Part shown: piece by piece, positions 1 through 7,766 of the stretch
Layout: each line of letters opens with the position of its first letter
Numbering within the stretch: the first letter of the stretch is position 1
Source of the DNA: an uncultured Porphyromonadaceae bacterium
Lineage (GTDB): Bacteria; Bacteroidota; Bacteroidia; Bacteroidales; Muribaculaceae
Length of the DNA: 18,709 nt
Direction: 5' to 3'
Assembly (NCBI GenBank): GCA_947178685.1
Contig: CAMWZE010000004.1
Location: forward strand, 1 to 18,709
Notes under the pieces: model-generated
Told to the model about the DNA's origin: nothing
The model's input: the letters and a program-made list of their open reading frames with translations, nothing else
Database searches by the model: none
Made by a program: the position numbers and the translations under genes

Positions 1-45
1 TGTCCACATCTTCGAATTCTCCAATGTATTGGGCTTTCCGGTGTA
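1..45 (-). other. window-edge sequence after the short last gene
   Basis: These 45 bases follow the TAA stop of the 186-aa protein on the minus strand. No stem-loop or U-run is visible, so there is no terminator here. Two of the other reading phases stay open to the edge, which would be compatible with continuing coding sequence after a frameshift or with the next gene. The stretch is too short to decide. Confidence 0.3.
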
Positions 46-606
46 TTATTTGTTAATTTCAATATGATTCTGAGCGCATATCCACCCTCCCAGACCTTTC
101 CAACCTTTCTCTTTCACAGCATCCACCAACTTTGTCATCCTCTCCGAGTCTTTTCCCTCGAAAGATGGAAAACGTGTAGGGTCAATGGTCAGGATAGCCA
201 GGTATTCATTATCATAATTCATGCCATGCGGACGCTTACTGTTTGAATTGGAGGGTATATCCCAGGAATCATCCATCACAAACATCAAATCCTGACGTAT
301 GGAGGGAAAATGATTAAGCCAACCCTGATAGCGACTGTCCACCCGATATTCCACTCCATCTATTGCTTTCAATTCATTCTCAGCATACACTTTATGCGTA
401 CCAAACAGATTATCTTCATTCATCTCCGCACGGAAATCATTGGAGCCGGGGCCAAAAGTATGACCCGATACAAATCCTTGCAGATTCCAGGTGCAATAGT
501 AATCAGGGGCCTGAGATGGTGTAGAGGGCACCAGACAACCCGGATTCTGTTGAGCCATAACCTGTAAACCCGACAACCATATAATCACAGAAAATATCTT
601 TCTCAT
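46..606 (-). CDS. short secreted protein resembling the N-terminal part of a TIM-barrel glycoside hydrolase; possibly truncated
   Basis: The 186-residue product starts with a signal peptide (MRKIFSVIIWLSGLQVMA, cut before QQ). It contains WNLQGFVSGH (40-49), MNEDNLFG, LMFVMDDSWD (107-116), and KEKGWKGLGGWICAQ (165-179). The DDSWD segment resembles the DDGWD strand of the GH97 two genes upstream and of clan GH-D barrels generally, and GWKGLGGW looks like the next barrel strand. The protein then stops, before any catalytic Asp would be expected. From memory, similar Bacteroidota proteins are several hundred residues long, so this may be a pseudogene or an authentic short variant; I cannot tell. 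An AGGAGG lies 19 nt before the ATG, too far for normal use. The gap to the preceding GH76 gene is 38 bp, so it is likely the last visible operon member. I do not assign an activity. Confidence 0.65.
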   Translation of the reverse strand: MRKIFSVIIWLSGLQVMAQQNPGCLVPSTPSQAPDYYCTWNLQGFVSGHTFGPGSNDFRAEMNEDNLFGTHKVYAENELKAIDGVEYRVDSRYQGWLNHFPSIRQDLMFVMDDSWDIPSNSNSKRPHGMNYDNEYLAILTIDPTRFPSFEGKDSERMTKLVDAVKEKGWKGLGGWICAQNHIEINK

Positions 607-644
607 AACAATATCTTAATATCAACCTCCTGATTATCTATATT

Positions 645-2864
645 TTATTTTATAATTATTTTCTTCCGATTATGGATATAGATGCCGGGGGTGGTAGGTT
701 CATTTATTTTTACACCGGTGATAGTATACCACTCATCATCTCTTTGCAAATTTTGGTCATACATAATGTTATCAATATGCGCCAACGAACTTTCGGGCAG
801 TCCCTTCATTTCGATTGTGAGATTATCAAGATCAGCGGTAAGATCACCCGAAGCACTTAGTGATAACCTGTTTTCTTCAGGTCTGAGATCTACTTCAAAC
901 GAGACCGTGCCAAGCACATTACGGTTACCGGTGGAACGCAACTCCACTGTCTTATCTCCGTTGCCTGTTGTTACAACGATCTCACCACCTTTCGCTGAAG
1001 TGTAACGCAGGTTTACTTCATAACGTGCTGCGGAAGGAACGTCAAGATTCCACTCCACACCATCTCCTGAATTTAATGTTACAAGTTGACCGTTGGAAGC
1101 ATTGGTGAATCTTCTCACCGTAGCGCCTTCAATAAGTTTCTGATTCTCCGCCTCATAAGCTGCGCTCTTCCATACGCCTCCTCCAGGAATAATGTAAAGG
1201 TAATCAAGATCTATACCCGGTGTCGAGCGACTTGGCTCCAACGTAATTGTATTTATGCCCTCTGAAAGAGGCACCACCATAAAAAATTCATCTATCTGAT
1301 CAGCATTATTGCCGGAGCCGGTAGTGTTGAGTTCATATAGATCCGGATCACGGCCATTTATACTTACCGATAATGATGATTTCGGATTTTTCATGCCGTA
1401 ACCGAATGTGAGCTCATATATTCCCGCCACAGGAGTCTCATAATTGAATGTGACAGTTGAACCCTTTCCAAAGTTGGATATTTTCTTTCCTCCTGAACAT
1501 AAATAATCTTCTTTGACAGCAATCTTCCTTGAGGTGTTGTCTGAAAATTCAGCATCCTCTGCCTCCAGATAATTCTCAGCTATCGATTCTCTTATAGGTA
1601 AGACTATACACGTTTCCGTATCACCTATGAGTCGAGTGGCCTGATGGCACATCCATTCATACAACGTCCAGCCTCTGGGTATGTTCACAGTAGTACCATT
1701 CAACGGACTGTCGCCGACCTTGCGCTCGAATGTAGTCATATCCCATGCATCATTATCAACCACAAACATCGAAATTGCGCGGGCCACCTCCCAACACCAT
1801 GCACCGTCAGTCGACATTCCGTTAGATCCGAAGTCATGCCATCCGGTAATGTAGCCTTGCTCTACTTGTTTACCGGTATTTTTCTCCACACGTCGGTTAA
1901 ATATATCGAAAAGGATTGTCTCACACCAATCCTTATATTTTGAGTCTTTCGTTACTTGATATAACGCATTCGTGGCTTCGAGAAATGTGGATTGATCATG
2001 AAGCGTACGCCGCCCCTGGACAAACTGATTCTGATCCACTTGTTTCCCGCCATATGTACCATGAAACTCAGGACGCCATCCTTCCGAAATGCCCTCTTTA
2101 GGCTGGCCGGAATGTTCCAGGTTGTCATAATGGTCATAGAGTGTTTCTGCCACCCAATTCCAGATGTTGACAGCCTTGGTGAGATATTCCTCCTCTCCGG
2201 TGGCTTGATAGATATAAGCACCTAAAGCCGCGACTCCACTGTTGCTTAAAGGAGACTTAACCACAGCATTGAAGTTACCGGTCAGTTCGTCATGCACGTT
2301 GGGTCTTACCTGCCACCAAAGACCTTTAGTGCCGTCTGATGCATTGTAACCAAGAGACTCCCATACATCCCCTGGACCATGACATCCTCTTTCAAAAAGT
2401 GTATCAAAAACTGTCTTCGCACCCTCTACCCAACGCTCGTTGCCACCATTCCGATAGGCTCGTATGAGAGATAGTGCGAGCCATAGCTGATCATCTATAT
2501 ACTCATTCCATCCTAAACCCCAGCTATTGTCATAATGTATCCAGAAGCCTTCACATAGTTCATCGGCAAGACGAGATGCCAGACGGTCGCCGGTGAAAGT
2601 TGCCTGATCAGAAGTAGCCATCTGACACAGGTTCTGTTCCCAATAATATCTATAACTTGTAGATGATTCTCCTTGAGTTTTATAGCCGGTATAGTACTTA
2701 CCGTTTTTATTGAATTTACGGTTAAGCTTGGCACTTTTGAATCCGTTGAATGAGTCGCGAACCCTCCTGAAGACTTCTGTTTGATCTTGAAGATCATAGT
2801 CTCTTGCTGACATTGCAGGGATTGTCAACCCACAAAGGATTATGGCTGCTACAAATTTTTTCAT
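645..2864 (-). CDS. divergent GH76-family protein with two CBM6/35-like domains and T9SS-like tail
   Basis: This 739-residue protein has a signal peptide ending near AMSA (residue 20). Residues about 25-415 read as a GH76-type (alpha/alpha)6 barrel. The likely catalytic pair is D124-D125 in NEYIDDQLWLALSLIRAY, followed by AKTVFDTLFERG, KGLWWQV, a KSPLSNSGVAALGAYIYQAT segment and YLTKAVNIWNWV. It departs from standard GH76: the AFTYNQG motif of its neighbour is replaced by TLHDQST around 287-293, so specificity may differ. Two CBM6/35-like sandwiches follow (about 430-558 starting NYLEAEDAEF, and 568-686 starting AAYEAENQKL). The tail 711-739 (WYTITGVKI, then PGIYIHNRKK) is nearly the same as that of the previous gene and points to T9SS export. 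I infer cleavage of the same alpha-mannan or of a decorated region of it. The 12-bp spacing to the upstream GH76 implies translational coupling or close cotranscription. Confidence 0.85.
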   Translation of the reverse strand: MKKFVAAIILCGLTIPAMSARDYDLQDQTEVFRRVRDSFNGFKSAKLNRKFNKNGKYYTGYKTQGESSTSYRYYWEQNLCQMATSDQATFTGDRLASRLADELCEGFWIHYDNSWGLGWNEYIDDQLWLALSLIRAYRNGGNERWVEGAKTVFDTLFERGCHGPGDVWESLGYNASDGTKGLWWQVRPNVHDELTGNFNAVVKSPLSNSGVAALGAYIYQATGEEEYLTKAVNIWNWVAETLYDHYDNLEHSGQPKEGISEGWRPEFHGTYGGKQVDQNQFVQGRRTLHDQSTFLEATNALYQVTKDSKYKDWCETILFDIFNRRVEKNTGKQVEQGYITGWHDFGSNGMSTDGAWCWEVARAISMFVVDNDAWDMTTFERKVGDSPLNGTTVNIPRGWTLYEWMCHQATRLIGDTETCIVLPIRESIAENYLEAEDAEFSDNTSRKIAVKEDYLCSGGKKISNFGKGSTVTFNYETPVAGIYELTFGYGMKNPKSSLSVSINGRDPDLYELNTTGSGNNADQIDEFFMVVPLSEGINTITLEPSRSTPGIDLDYLYIIPGGGVWKSAAYEAENQKLIEGATVRRFTNASNGQLVTLNSGDGVEWNLDVPSAARYEVNLRYTSAKGGEIVVTTGNGDKTVELRSTGNRNVLGTVSFEVDLRPEENRLSLSASGDLTADLDNLTIEMKGLPESSLAHIDNIMYDQNLQRDDEWYTITGVKINEPTTPGIYIHNRKKIIIK

Positions 2865-2876
2865 GATGTCAAGTTT

Positions 2877-5021
2877 TTATCTTTTTACAATAATTTTATT
2901 CTTGTGTATATAGATTCCTGCTGAGGAAGGCTCGGATATCTTCAGGCCGCCAAGAGTGTACCATGCGTCGTTGCCACTGTCTTTGGTGTCTGCTACGGAA
3001 TCAACGCCGGAATCGGCAGTTGCTCCCAGCAATCTGAATGATTCAAGCTCCACATTATTACCTCCATAGTTGGCTGTAACATTCAAGCGGTAATGACTGA
3101 ACATTTTGCCATGTGAGGGATTGGCTACAGTATAATTCTCTCTCAAAATTCCTGCTCGACGTAGTTTGTCAACACCCTCGAGAAGAAAAAGTCCACTTAG
3201 CACTACAGAGGAATCATACGTGTCGAGGTTTGCCTCTCCGCGATCTTGCCAGTTTGCCATAATCGTAAGCTCAGGCTTCAGCAATGCTGACAGATATAGC
3301 GAACGTGCATTTTCCAACAGATAACCGGCATAGCGCACTTCCCGCTCCTCATCAAGCAATCCGGAAAGCAGCCATTCCGTGATATATCTGATATAGATTC
3401 CTTTGAACAGGCCTCCATCGCCTTTACCACTTTCACACATTATTCCATTTGGTGAATACCATCGGCTATCAATGCTCTTGTCCATAAGGTCTACAGCGAT
3501 ATCATAATATGTTTTATCTTTTGTGGCCTTATAAAGACCCAGCAGACCTCCAACCCAAGTGCCTTGATTATAGGTGAATGCCCAGCCCCTGCTTGGTTGT
3601 TCGGGTCCATCCTTAACAAATCCGTCATCAAAGAGATTATGTCGGAGCATAAAATCGAAAATCATCTTCGATTTCTCAAGATAAGACTCATCTCCTGTGA
3701 TCTCATATAGATAATTGGCACAAATCATTGCTGGAGCGTTCGAACAGGAATTTTTACTTGACAGCACACCCCGTTGGCTCCCTACTGTCCATAAAATGCC
3801 TCCTGTGGTATCATCCCAGCTCTGCCATATCCAATCAAACAGTTGTTTAGCCTCTTCAAGCCATTTACTTTTTTCTATTGTCAGATTCCAATAAGCATGG
3901 CAACAAGCAATACACATCCATTCCATGTCATCGTTGAAATCGTTGAAAAGATCCTGCCGACCGGCATTATATGCCGTATACATACCTGTTCTGATCTGAC
4001 GCGCCGAGGTCTGATAAGAATTTTTGCCGGTTCGTGCGAAAGCATCCACATATGCATCCACGGCGTGAGCCATCCACCAATAATTATAACCTCTGTTTAC
4101 TTTATCTGCATCGTGGCTCCAACTATGCATAAGATAGCTTCCGCTTCCCCAAACTTTCGTAAAATTCTTTGAAAGCATGCCATATAGGTCATCCGCTACT
4201 TTACCAAAATCAATTTCTATCCCTGGCTTCTCCCAATAATAGGAGATGTTATAATTATCACTTGACAGCTGCGGTTGGTTACTACGCATATCAAGAGAAA
4301 TCCAATTCTCACCATCCTCCGATCCTAAAAGCTCCCATACCCTCGGTCTGTCTGCTTTCTTACTGTTGCTGCCCATCCCAAGTGAGTAGCCTGATATTGC
4401 AACGGGCTCATCTAAATCAAACTGCATCTGTGCGTTCCACGCATTGTCTTCCATCACTCCATTGTCAAAGAAGTTTTTCCCGAGCGACATATATCCCCGC
4501 TCACTTACCACATCCGCTCCGGGATTATTTCCAAGTAGCTGCAGTTCAGAAAGCTCCAACACCGAGCCTCCGTTTTTTAGATTGCGGATCTCTATCTTAT
4601 ACTGAGGATGTGATTTGTTTCCAACAGTAGATGCGAAATTCACAAAAGCTAACGGAAACGACATGGAGTTGATCCTTCTCACTACTTTCCATTCAGCGCT
4701 GTCGGAGTCCCTGCTGTAGACGTAGACCTGCTTAGGTGTGAGGGAAACGTCCTCACCGGCAACAAAATTTATAGCGCCGACATTGACCGGATGATCAAAC
4801 TTCACAATCAAGGATGGCACTCCGCCCTTTGCCTCAATTCTCGCAATCGTGGTATCGATGCCATCGAAGAGAGCCTGGGAATCAGACAGTATTGCGTTTT
4901 CCACTCCGATCTCCACCGCCTCTGACAGTAGATTTGATTCAAGCATAGTCTGCTGAGCATTCACGCCGATTACAGCCATCAGAGAGAGGAGAAGAATTGA
5001 ATTTCTTTTTACCATAATCAT
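2877..5021 (-). CDS. GH76 (alpha-1,6-mannanase family) with F5/8C domains and T9SS-like tail
   Basis: This 714-residue secreted protein has a signal peptide ending near NAQ (residues 21-23); the ATG at 5015 is an equally good start. An F5/8C-like domain fills about 30-165 (closing LELSELQLLG). A second F5/8C begins at about 172, with WELLGSEDGENW at 229-240, and runs to about 265. The GH76 (alpha/alpha)6 domain then spans about 270-625: the catalytic Asp pair is D364-D365 in FNDFNDDMEWM, followed by DDTTGGILW, KNSCSNAPA, LYEITGDESYLEK and AFTYNQGTWVGG, all GH76 hallmarks. YRLNVTANYGG and ESFRLLG at 644-666 are the missing last strands of the second F5/8C domain, so GH76 seems inserted into it. 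A short tail 687-714 (WYTLGGLKI, then AGIYIHKNK) resembles T9SS tails. Expected activity is endo-cleavage of alpha-1,6-mannan backbone. It is 12 bp from the next GH76 gene. Confidence 0.93.
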   Translation of the reverse strand: MIMVKRNSILLLSLMAVIGVNAQQTMLESNLLSEAVEIGVENAILSDSQALFDGIDTTIARIEAKGGVPSLIVKFDHPVNVGAINFVAGEDVSLTPKQVYVYSRDSDSAEWKVVRRINSMSFPLAFVNFASTVGNKSHPQYKIEIRNLKNGGSVLELSELQLLGNNPGADVVSERGYMSLGKNFFDNGVMEDNAWNAQMQFDLDEPVAISGYSLGMGSNSKKADRPRVWELLGSEDGENWISLDMRSNQPQLSSDNYNISYYWEKPGIEIDFGKVADDLYGMLSKNFTKVWGSGSYLMHSWSHDADKVNRGYNYWWMAHAVDAYVDAFARTGKNSYQTSARQIRTGMYTAYNAGRQDLFNDFNDDMEWMCIACCHAYWNLTIEKSKWLEEAKQLFDWIWQSWDDTTGGILWTVGSQRGVLSSKNSCSNAPAMICANYLYEITGDESYLEKSKMIFDFMLRHNLFDDGFVKDGPEQPSRGWAFTYNQGTWVGGLLGLYKATKDKTYYDIAVDLMDKSIDSRWYSPNGIMCESGKGDGGLFKGIYIRYITEWLLSGLLDEEREVRYAGYLLENARSLYLSALLKPELTIMANWQDRGEANLDTYDSSVVLSGLFLLEGVDKLRRAGILRENYTVANPSHGKMFSHYRLNVTANYGGNNVELESFRLLGATADSGVDSVADTKDSGNDAWYTLGGLKISEPSSAGIYIHKNKIIVKR

Positions 5022-5035
5022 ACTTAGGATTGGGA

Positions 5036-7579
5036 TTACAATATAAATTTCTTTGAAAATGATGCCGAACCATCATGCACATTAGCTACCACAGTCCCCG
5101 ACAAGGATTTCACATCAAACTCATTATAGCCGGATCTCAAGGGACACCGCATTATCTCGCGTCCATCAATTCCATAAAGTGTGAAGTCGCCTTCCTCAAG
5201 AGTGTTTACAACAATGCGGTTGTCAATCAACCGTATTTCCGGAGTAAGAATATCGGCAACAGTTTCATTTACACCACTTCCCTCCGAGGCATCGCTCACC
5301 TCCTTCATAAAGAGTATACGGTCAAAGGCTGGTGTATTGGATCTTCCGGCGCTATAAATCTTTAGAGTGTTCCTTCCCTTTTTGAGATTGACGCGGATAG
5401 TGGTGAATCCCAAAGGATCATGAGATGACTCTCCACCAGCCCTATTGAATGAATGCAACTGAGCAGTGTCATCATTGACCTGCACATATGCGGTCGACTT
5501 GTTTTCGTTAGTATAGAAAAAAGTCAGGGTATACTCACCCTCATGGTCTGTATCGATATCATCAAAAAATATCGACTGAGTGGAGGCATTATTCATCACC
5601 TGCACCTTCTTACCCTGTGAGCACCAGTTATTGTCGGAGGCTATCCCGACTCCTCGTGCATAATCCTCGGCCTCGCGACGTATCGTGTAGGGATAGGTGA
5701 TATCATTGCTCGGAGACACTATCATGACCCAACCATCCTGATGCTTGAGATTGAAATATACCGTTTCTTCCGATGTCACCTCTCTCTTCTCAAATGCTAT
5801 GTCGGTGGCATGTACACCCTGATGATACATATAAGCGTAATATTTAACTCCCGGAGTAAGGAAGTCAAGTTTGACGCTTTGGGTACGCGCTTTCGGCGAC
5901 ACGCCGGCCACCCACCATTCATCGCCGGAACGACGGGCGATAATTACCTCGGCGGGATCATTGTTGTCTAATTTCGAGCTTGTCTCCGGTACCGCTTTCA
6001 GACATTTGATCTCATCCCATGTACACGGAACATTTCTCAATAACGGAGTCGATTCCCTTCCAAGGAAGTTGGAGGGGGTGTCGCATGTAGTGAGAAAACC
6101 GGATTCATACAATACAGGTAAAGCCGACTGATAAGCCCACGAAGTATTGGCTGTGGCACAACCATCCATCTTACCGAATCTTACAGGAGTATAATCCATC
6201 GGGCCCACTACATTTCGTGTGAGCGCGAGATTGGCACCATGGCTCACCGGGCAAAGATGTCCCCAATCCTTATACATCTCCCCTCCATAGTTGGCCTCCG
6301 TAGTCATGAGATGTGGCCATGTACGTTCTGTACCTGTAGGGAGATTGCATCCATGGAAATTTACCATCAGCCTGCAATCTGCAGCTGCCTTAAGCAGCAC
6401 CTGATATTTCTTCTGCATCACCAGCTCATCACCGGTAAAGAAGTCGATCTTGACACCTGCGATTCCAAGATCAGCCCATTCCTTTAGAATCTTGTAATTC
6501 TTGTCGTAATCTGAATTATCAAAACGGTTTTGATGGCTCCAGAGCAATATTCTCACCCCTTTTTCTGAAGCATACTCCGTTACATCAGCCAAATTTACAC
6601 GTCCGTCCCAACCATCGTCGAGAAGGAAATAAGGCCATCCCATAAAAGCGGCGAAATCGATATATTTCCTACAGCGCTCAAGTGTGACATTACCGTTACG
6701 ATTACCATCCTCCGCACCCCAGTCCCATGAGGCTATACCAGGTCTCACCCACTCTTCCCAGCCCTCGAGAGTAGTGTCGTCACACAGATTCTGGACAAGA
6801 GTAGATTCCACAATCTCTGTGGTCTTACCTATCACCAGTGTGCGCCATTGCGATAAGAACGAGTCGGTGGTGATTGAGGAATTCCCCTCGATATCAAAAT
6901 ACAGTTGTTTTGCTTTCTCACCGGGGCGGATTCTTGAGGCTGCCATCTGCCCCATATTGTTGGCTTCTGTGAGCAAAATATGCTCATTGGCAAGACATTG
7001 TATCAATACCGGTGCACAATATCCGTTTTCATTCGTAAGTTCCGACCAGCCTTTAGGATCGAAAAATCCTGAATATCCATGGTCATAATTCTGTATCCAG
7101 CATTTCTGAAATGTGGCTATATTAAACTCAGAGAGATCATCGGTTATTGTAGTGCCTTTTTTATTTTTAACCTCATAACGGAAAGCCACTCCATCATCAT
7201 AGACGCGGAATCTCACAATAAGTCCTTTTAGTTGTTTTTCATTAGCCACCACCGTAAGCTCGTGGTAGCAGTTACGGACAGTTGACACCTTTCCGTGAGG
7301 AAGATTATAGGTCTCATCATGGCTCTCCTCAGTCCATTCCACACCCTGAGAAAATCTGTTGATGGCACCGGAGGTATACTTCAGACCGAGAGCCGATGTA
7401 TCGATTATCTTACGTCCCCCTTTCTTCACAGAATAAGAGAGCGATGTGTCGTCGTTATAAGTCACACACAGTTCAATCTTTCCGTCGGGGGAGTTTATGA
7501 TTTTTGTCTCTTCGGCATGCATCAGTGTGGTGCATCCCAAAGGGAGCATGAATAGTAAAGGGTAAATATATTTTTTCAT
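5036..7579 (-). CDS. GH97 glycoside hydrolase, retaining subtype (probable alpha-galactosidase) with C-terminal CBM and T9SS-like tail
   Basis: The 847-residue protein has a signal peptide ending near MHA (residue 22). The GH97 N-terminal beta-super-sandwich (about 24-280) is followed by the catalytic barrel (about 281-560), with YFLLDDGWD at 317-325. GVKIDFFTGDE places Asp379 where retaining GH97 enzymes have their nucleophile. Inverting GH97 enzymes such as SusB lack that Asp. Glu428 in HLMTTEANYGGEM fits the acid/base position. A C-terminal sandwich (about 560-625) precedes a CBM6/35-like domain (635-760, REAEDYARGV then GRNTLKIYSAG) and a tail (780-847) ending FSKKFIL that resembles the T9SS sorting domain. 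Known retaining GH97s are alpha-galactosidases or beta-L-arabinopyranosidases, so substrate is inferred. The CBM and tail make it longer than typical GH97s (about 650-740) and suggest export rather than periplasmic residence. It is 14 bp from the first GH76 gene. Confidence 0.93.
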   Translation of the reverse strand: MKKYIYPLLFMLPLGCTTLMHAEETKIINSPDGKIELCVTYNDDTSLSYSVKKGGRKIIDTSALGLKYTSGAINRFSQGVEWTEESHDETYNLPHGKVSTVRNCYHELTVVANEKQLKGLIVRFRVYDDGVAFRYEVKNKKGTTITDDLSEFNIATFQKCWIQNYDHGYSGFFDPKGWSELTNENGYCAPVLIQCLANEHILLTEANNMGQMAASRIRPGEKAKQLYFDIEGNSSITTDSFLSQWRTLVIGKTTEIVESTLVQNLCDDTTLEGWEEWVRPGIASWDWGAEDGNRNGNVTLERCRKYIDFAAFMGWPYFLLDDGWDGRVNLADVTEYASEKGVRILLWSHQNRFDNSDYDKNYKILKEWADLGIAGVKIDFFTGDELVMQKKYQVLLKAAADCRLMVNFHGCNLPTGTERTWPHLMTTEANYGGEMYKDWGHLCPVSHGANLALTRNVVGPMDYTPVRFGKMDGCATANTSWAYQSALPVLYESGFLTTCDTPSNFLGRESTPLLRNVPCTWDEIKCLKAVPETSSKLDNNDPAEVIIARRSGDEWWVAGVSPKARTQSVKLDFLTPGVKYYAYMYHQGVHATDIAFEKREVTSEETVYFNLKHQDGWVMIVSPSNDITYPYTIRREAEDYARGVGIASDNNWCSQGKKVQVMNNASTQSIFFDDIDTDHEGEYTLTFFYTNENKSTAYVQVNDDTAQLHSFNRAGGESSHDPLGFTTIRVNLKKGRNTLKIYSAGRSNTPAFDRILFMKEVSDASEGSGVNETVADILTPEIRLIDNRIVVNTLEEGDFTLYGIDGREIMRCPLRSGYNEFDVKSLSGTVVANVHDGSASFSKKFIL

Positions 7580-7699
7580 TTCACAACTGGTTAATAATTG
7601 ATAAAGATAATATTGACACCGGGGTTCTACCGGCTTGTCCTGAAATCATTATAGCTCATTGGAGTGAATATTAAAAGTAAATTTGAATGAATCTATTGA
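7580..7699 (-). other. non-coding leader upstream of GH97 gene
   Basis: This is the promoter-proximal part of the 187-bp gap before the GH97 gene, the longest gap in the window. It is AT-rich and holds no credible ORF. TATCTTTA, about 22 nt before the GH97 start codon, and TACTTTTA further upstream each match the -7 element TAnnTTTG with one mismatch. Neither has a -33 TTTG at the right spacing. An internal promoter is possible but not shown. Confidence 0.35.
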
Positions 7700-7755
7700 A
7701 TAGGGACAGATAAATTTCGGTAGAGGGGTGTCCCTATGAATCCCCTCTACCGAAA
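7700..7755 (-). other. long stem-loop with a loop complementary to its 3' flank
   Basis: Downstream of the 701-aa gene (11 nt after its stop), TTTCGGTAGAGGGG (7715-7728) and its exact complement (7742-7755) form a perfect 14-bp stem with a 13-nt loop. The loop contains TGTCCCTAT (7729-7737, plus strand), the exact reverse complement of ATAGGGACA at 7700-7708 just outside the stem. In the minus-strand transcript the loop could therefore pair with the 3' flank, either as a strained pseudoknot or as an alternative hairpin. Only a weak U-run (UUUAU) follows the main stem, so termination is possible but not clear. Confidence 0.75.
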
Positions 7756-7766
7756 AGAGTCAGTTA

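Noticed and set aside
1..75. Simple single-base frameshift explaining the short last gene
   Set aside because: Shifting the frame by one or two bases near the stop gives either another stop within a few codons or an open frame of only about 20 codons with no recognisable continuation before the window edge. The claim cannot be supported from here.
4169..4630. A 153-codon open frame on the plus strand
   Set aside because: It is antisense to the GH76/F5-8C gene and low in complexity, with no domain or plausible start region. Other plus-strand frames in the window are likewise shadows.
7530..7579. Possible lipobox LPLGC at residues 12-16 of the GH97 protein
   Set aside because: Proline at position -3 is atypical, and an ordinary signal peptidase I site follows at MHA-EE. 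With a T9SS-like tail at the other end, lipidation is less likely, though not excluded.
7580..7699. Internal promoter before GH97
   Set aside because: Two one-mismatch -7 elements (TATCTTTA, TACTTTTA) exist, but neither has a -33 TTTG at suitable spacing, and such matches are frequent by chance in AT-rich sequence.
7700..7755. Treating the nested inverted repeat as a mobile-element end or CRISPR-like repeat
   Set aside because: There is no transposase, no target-site duplication, no spacer series, and only a single copy in the window. An RNA structure after a stop codon is the simpler reading.
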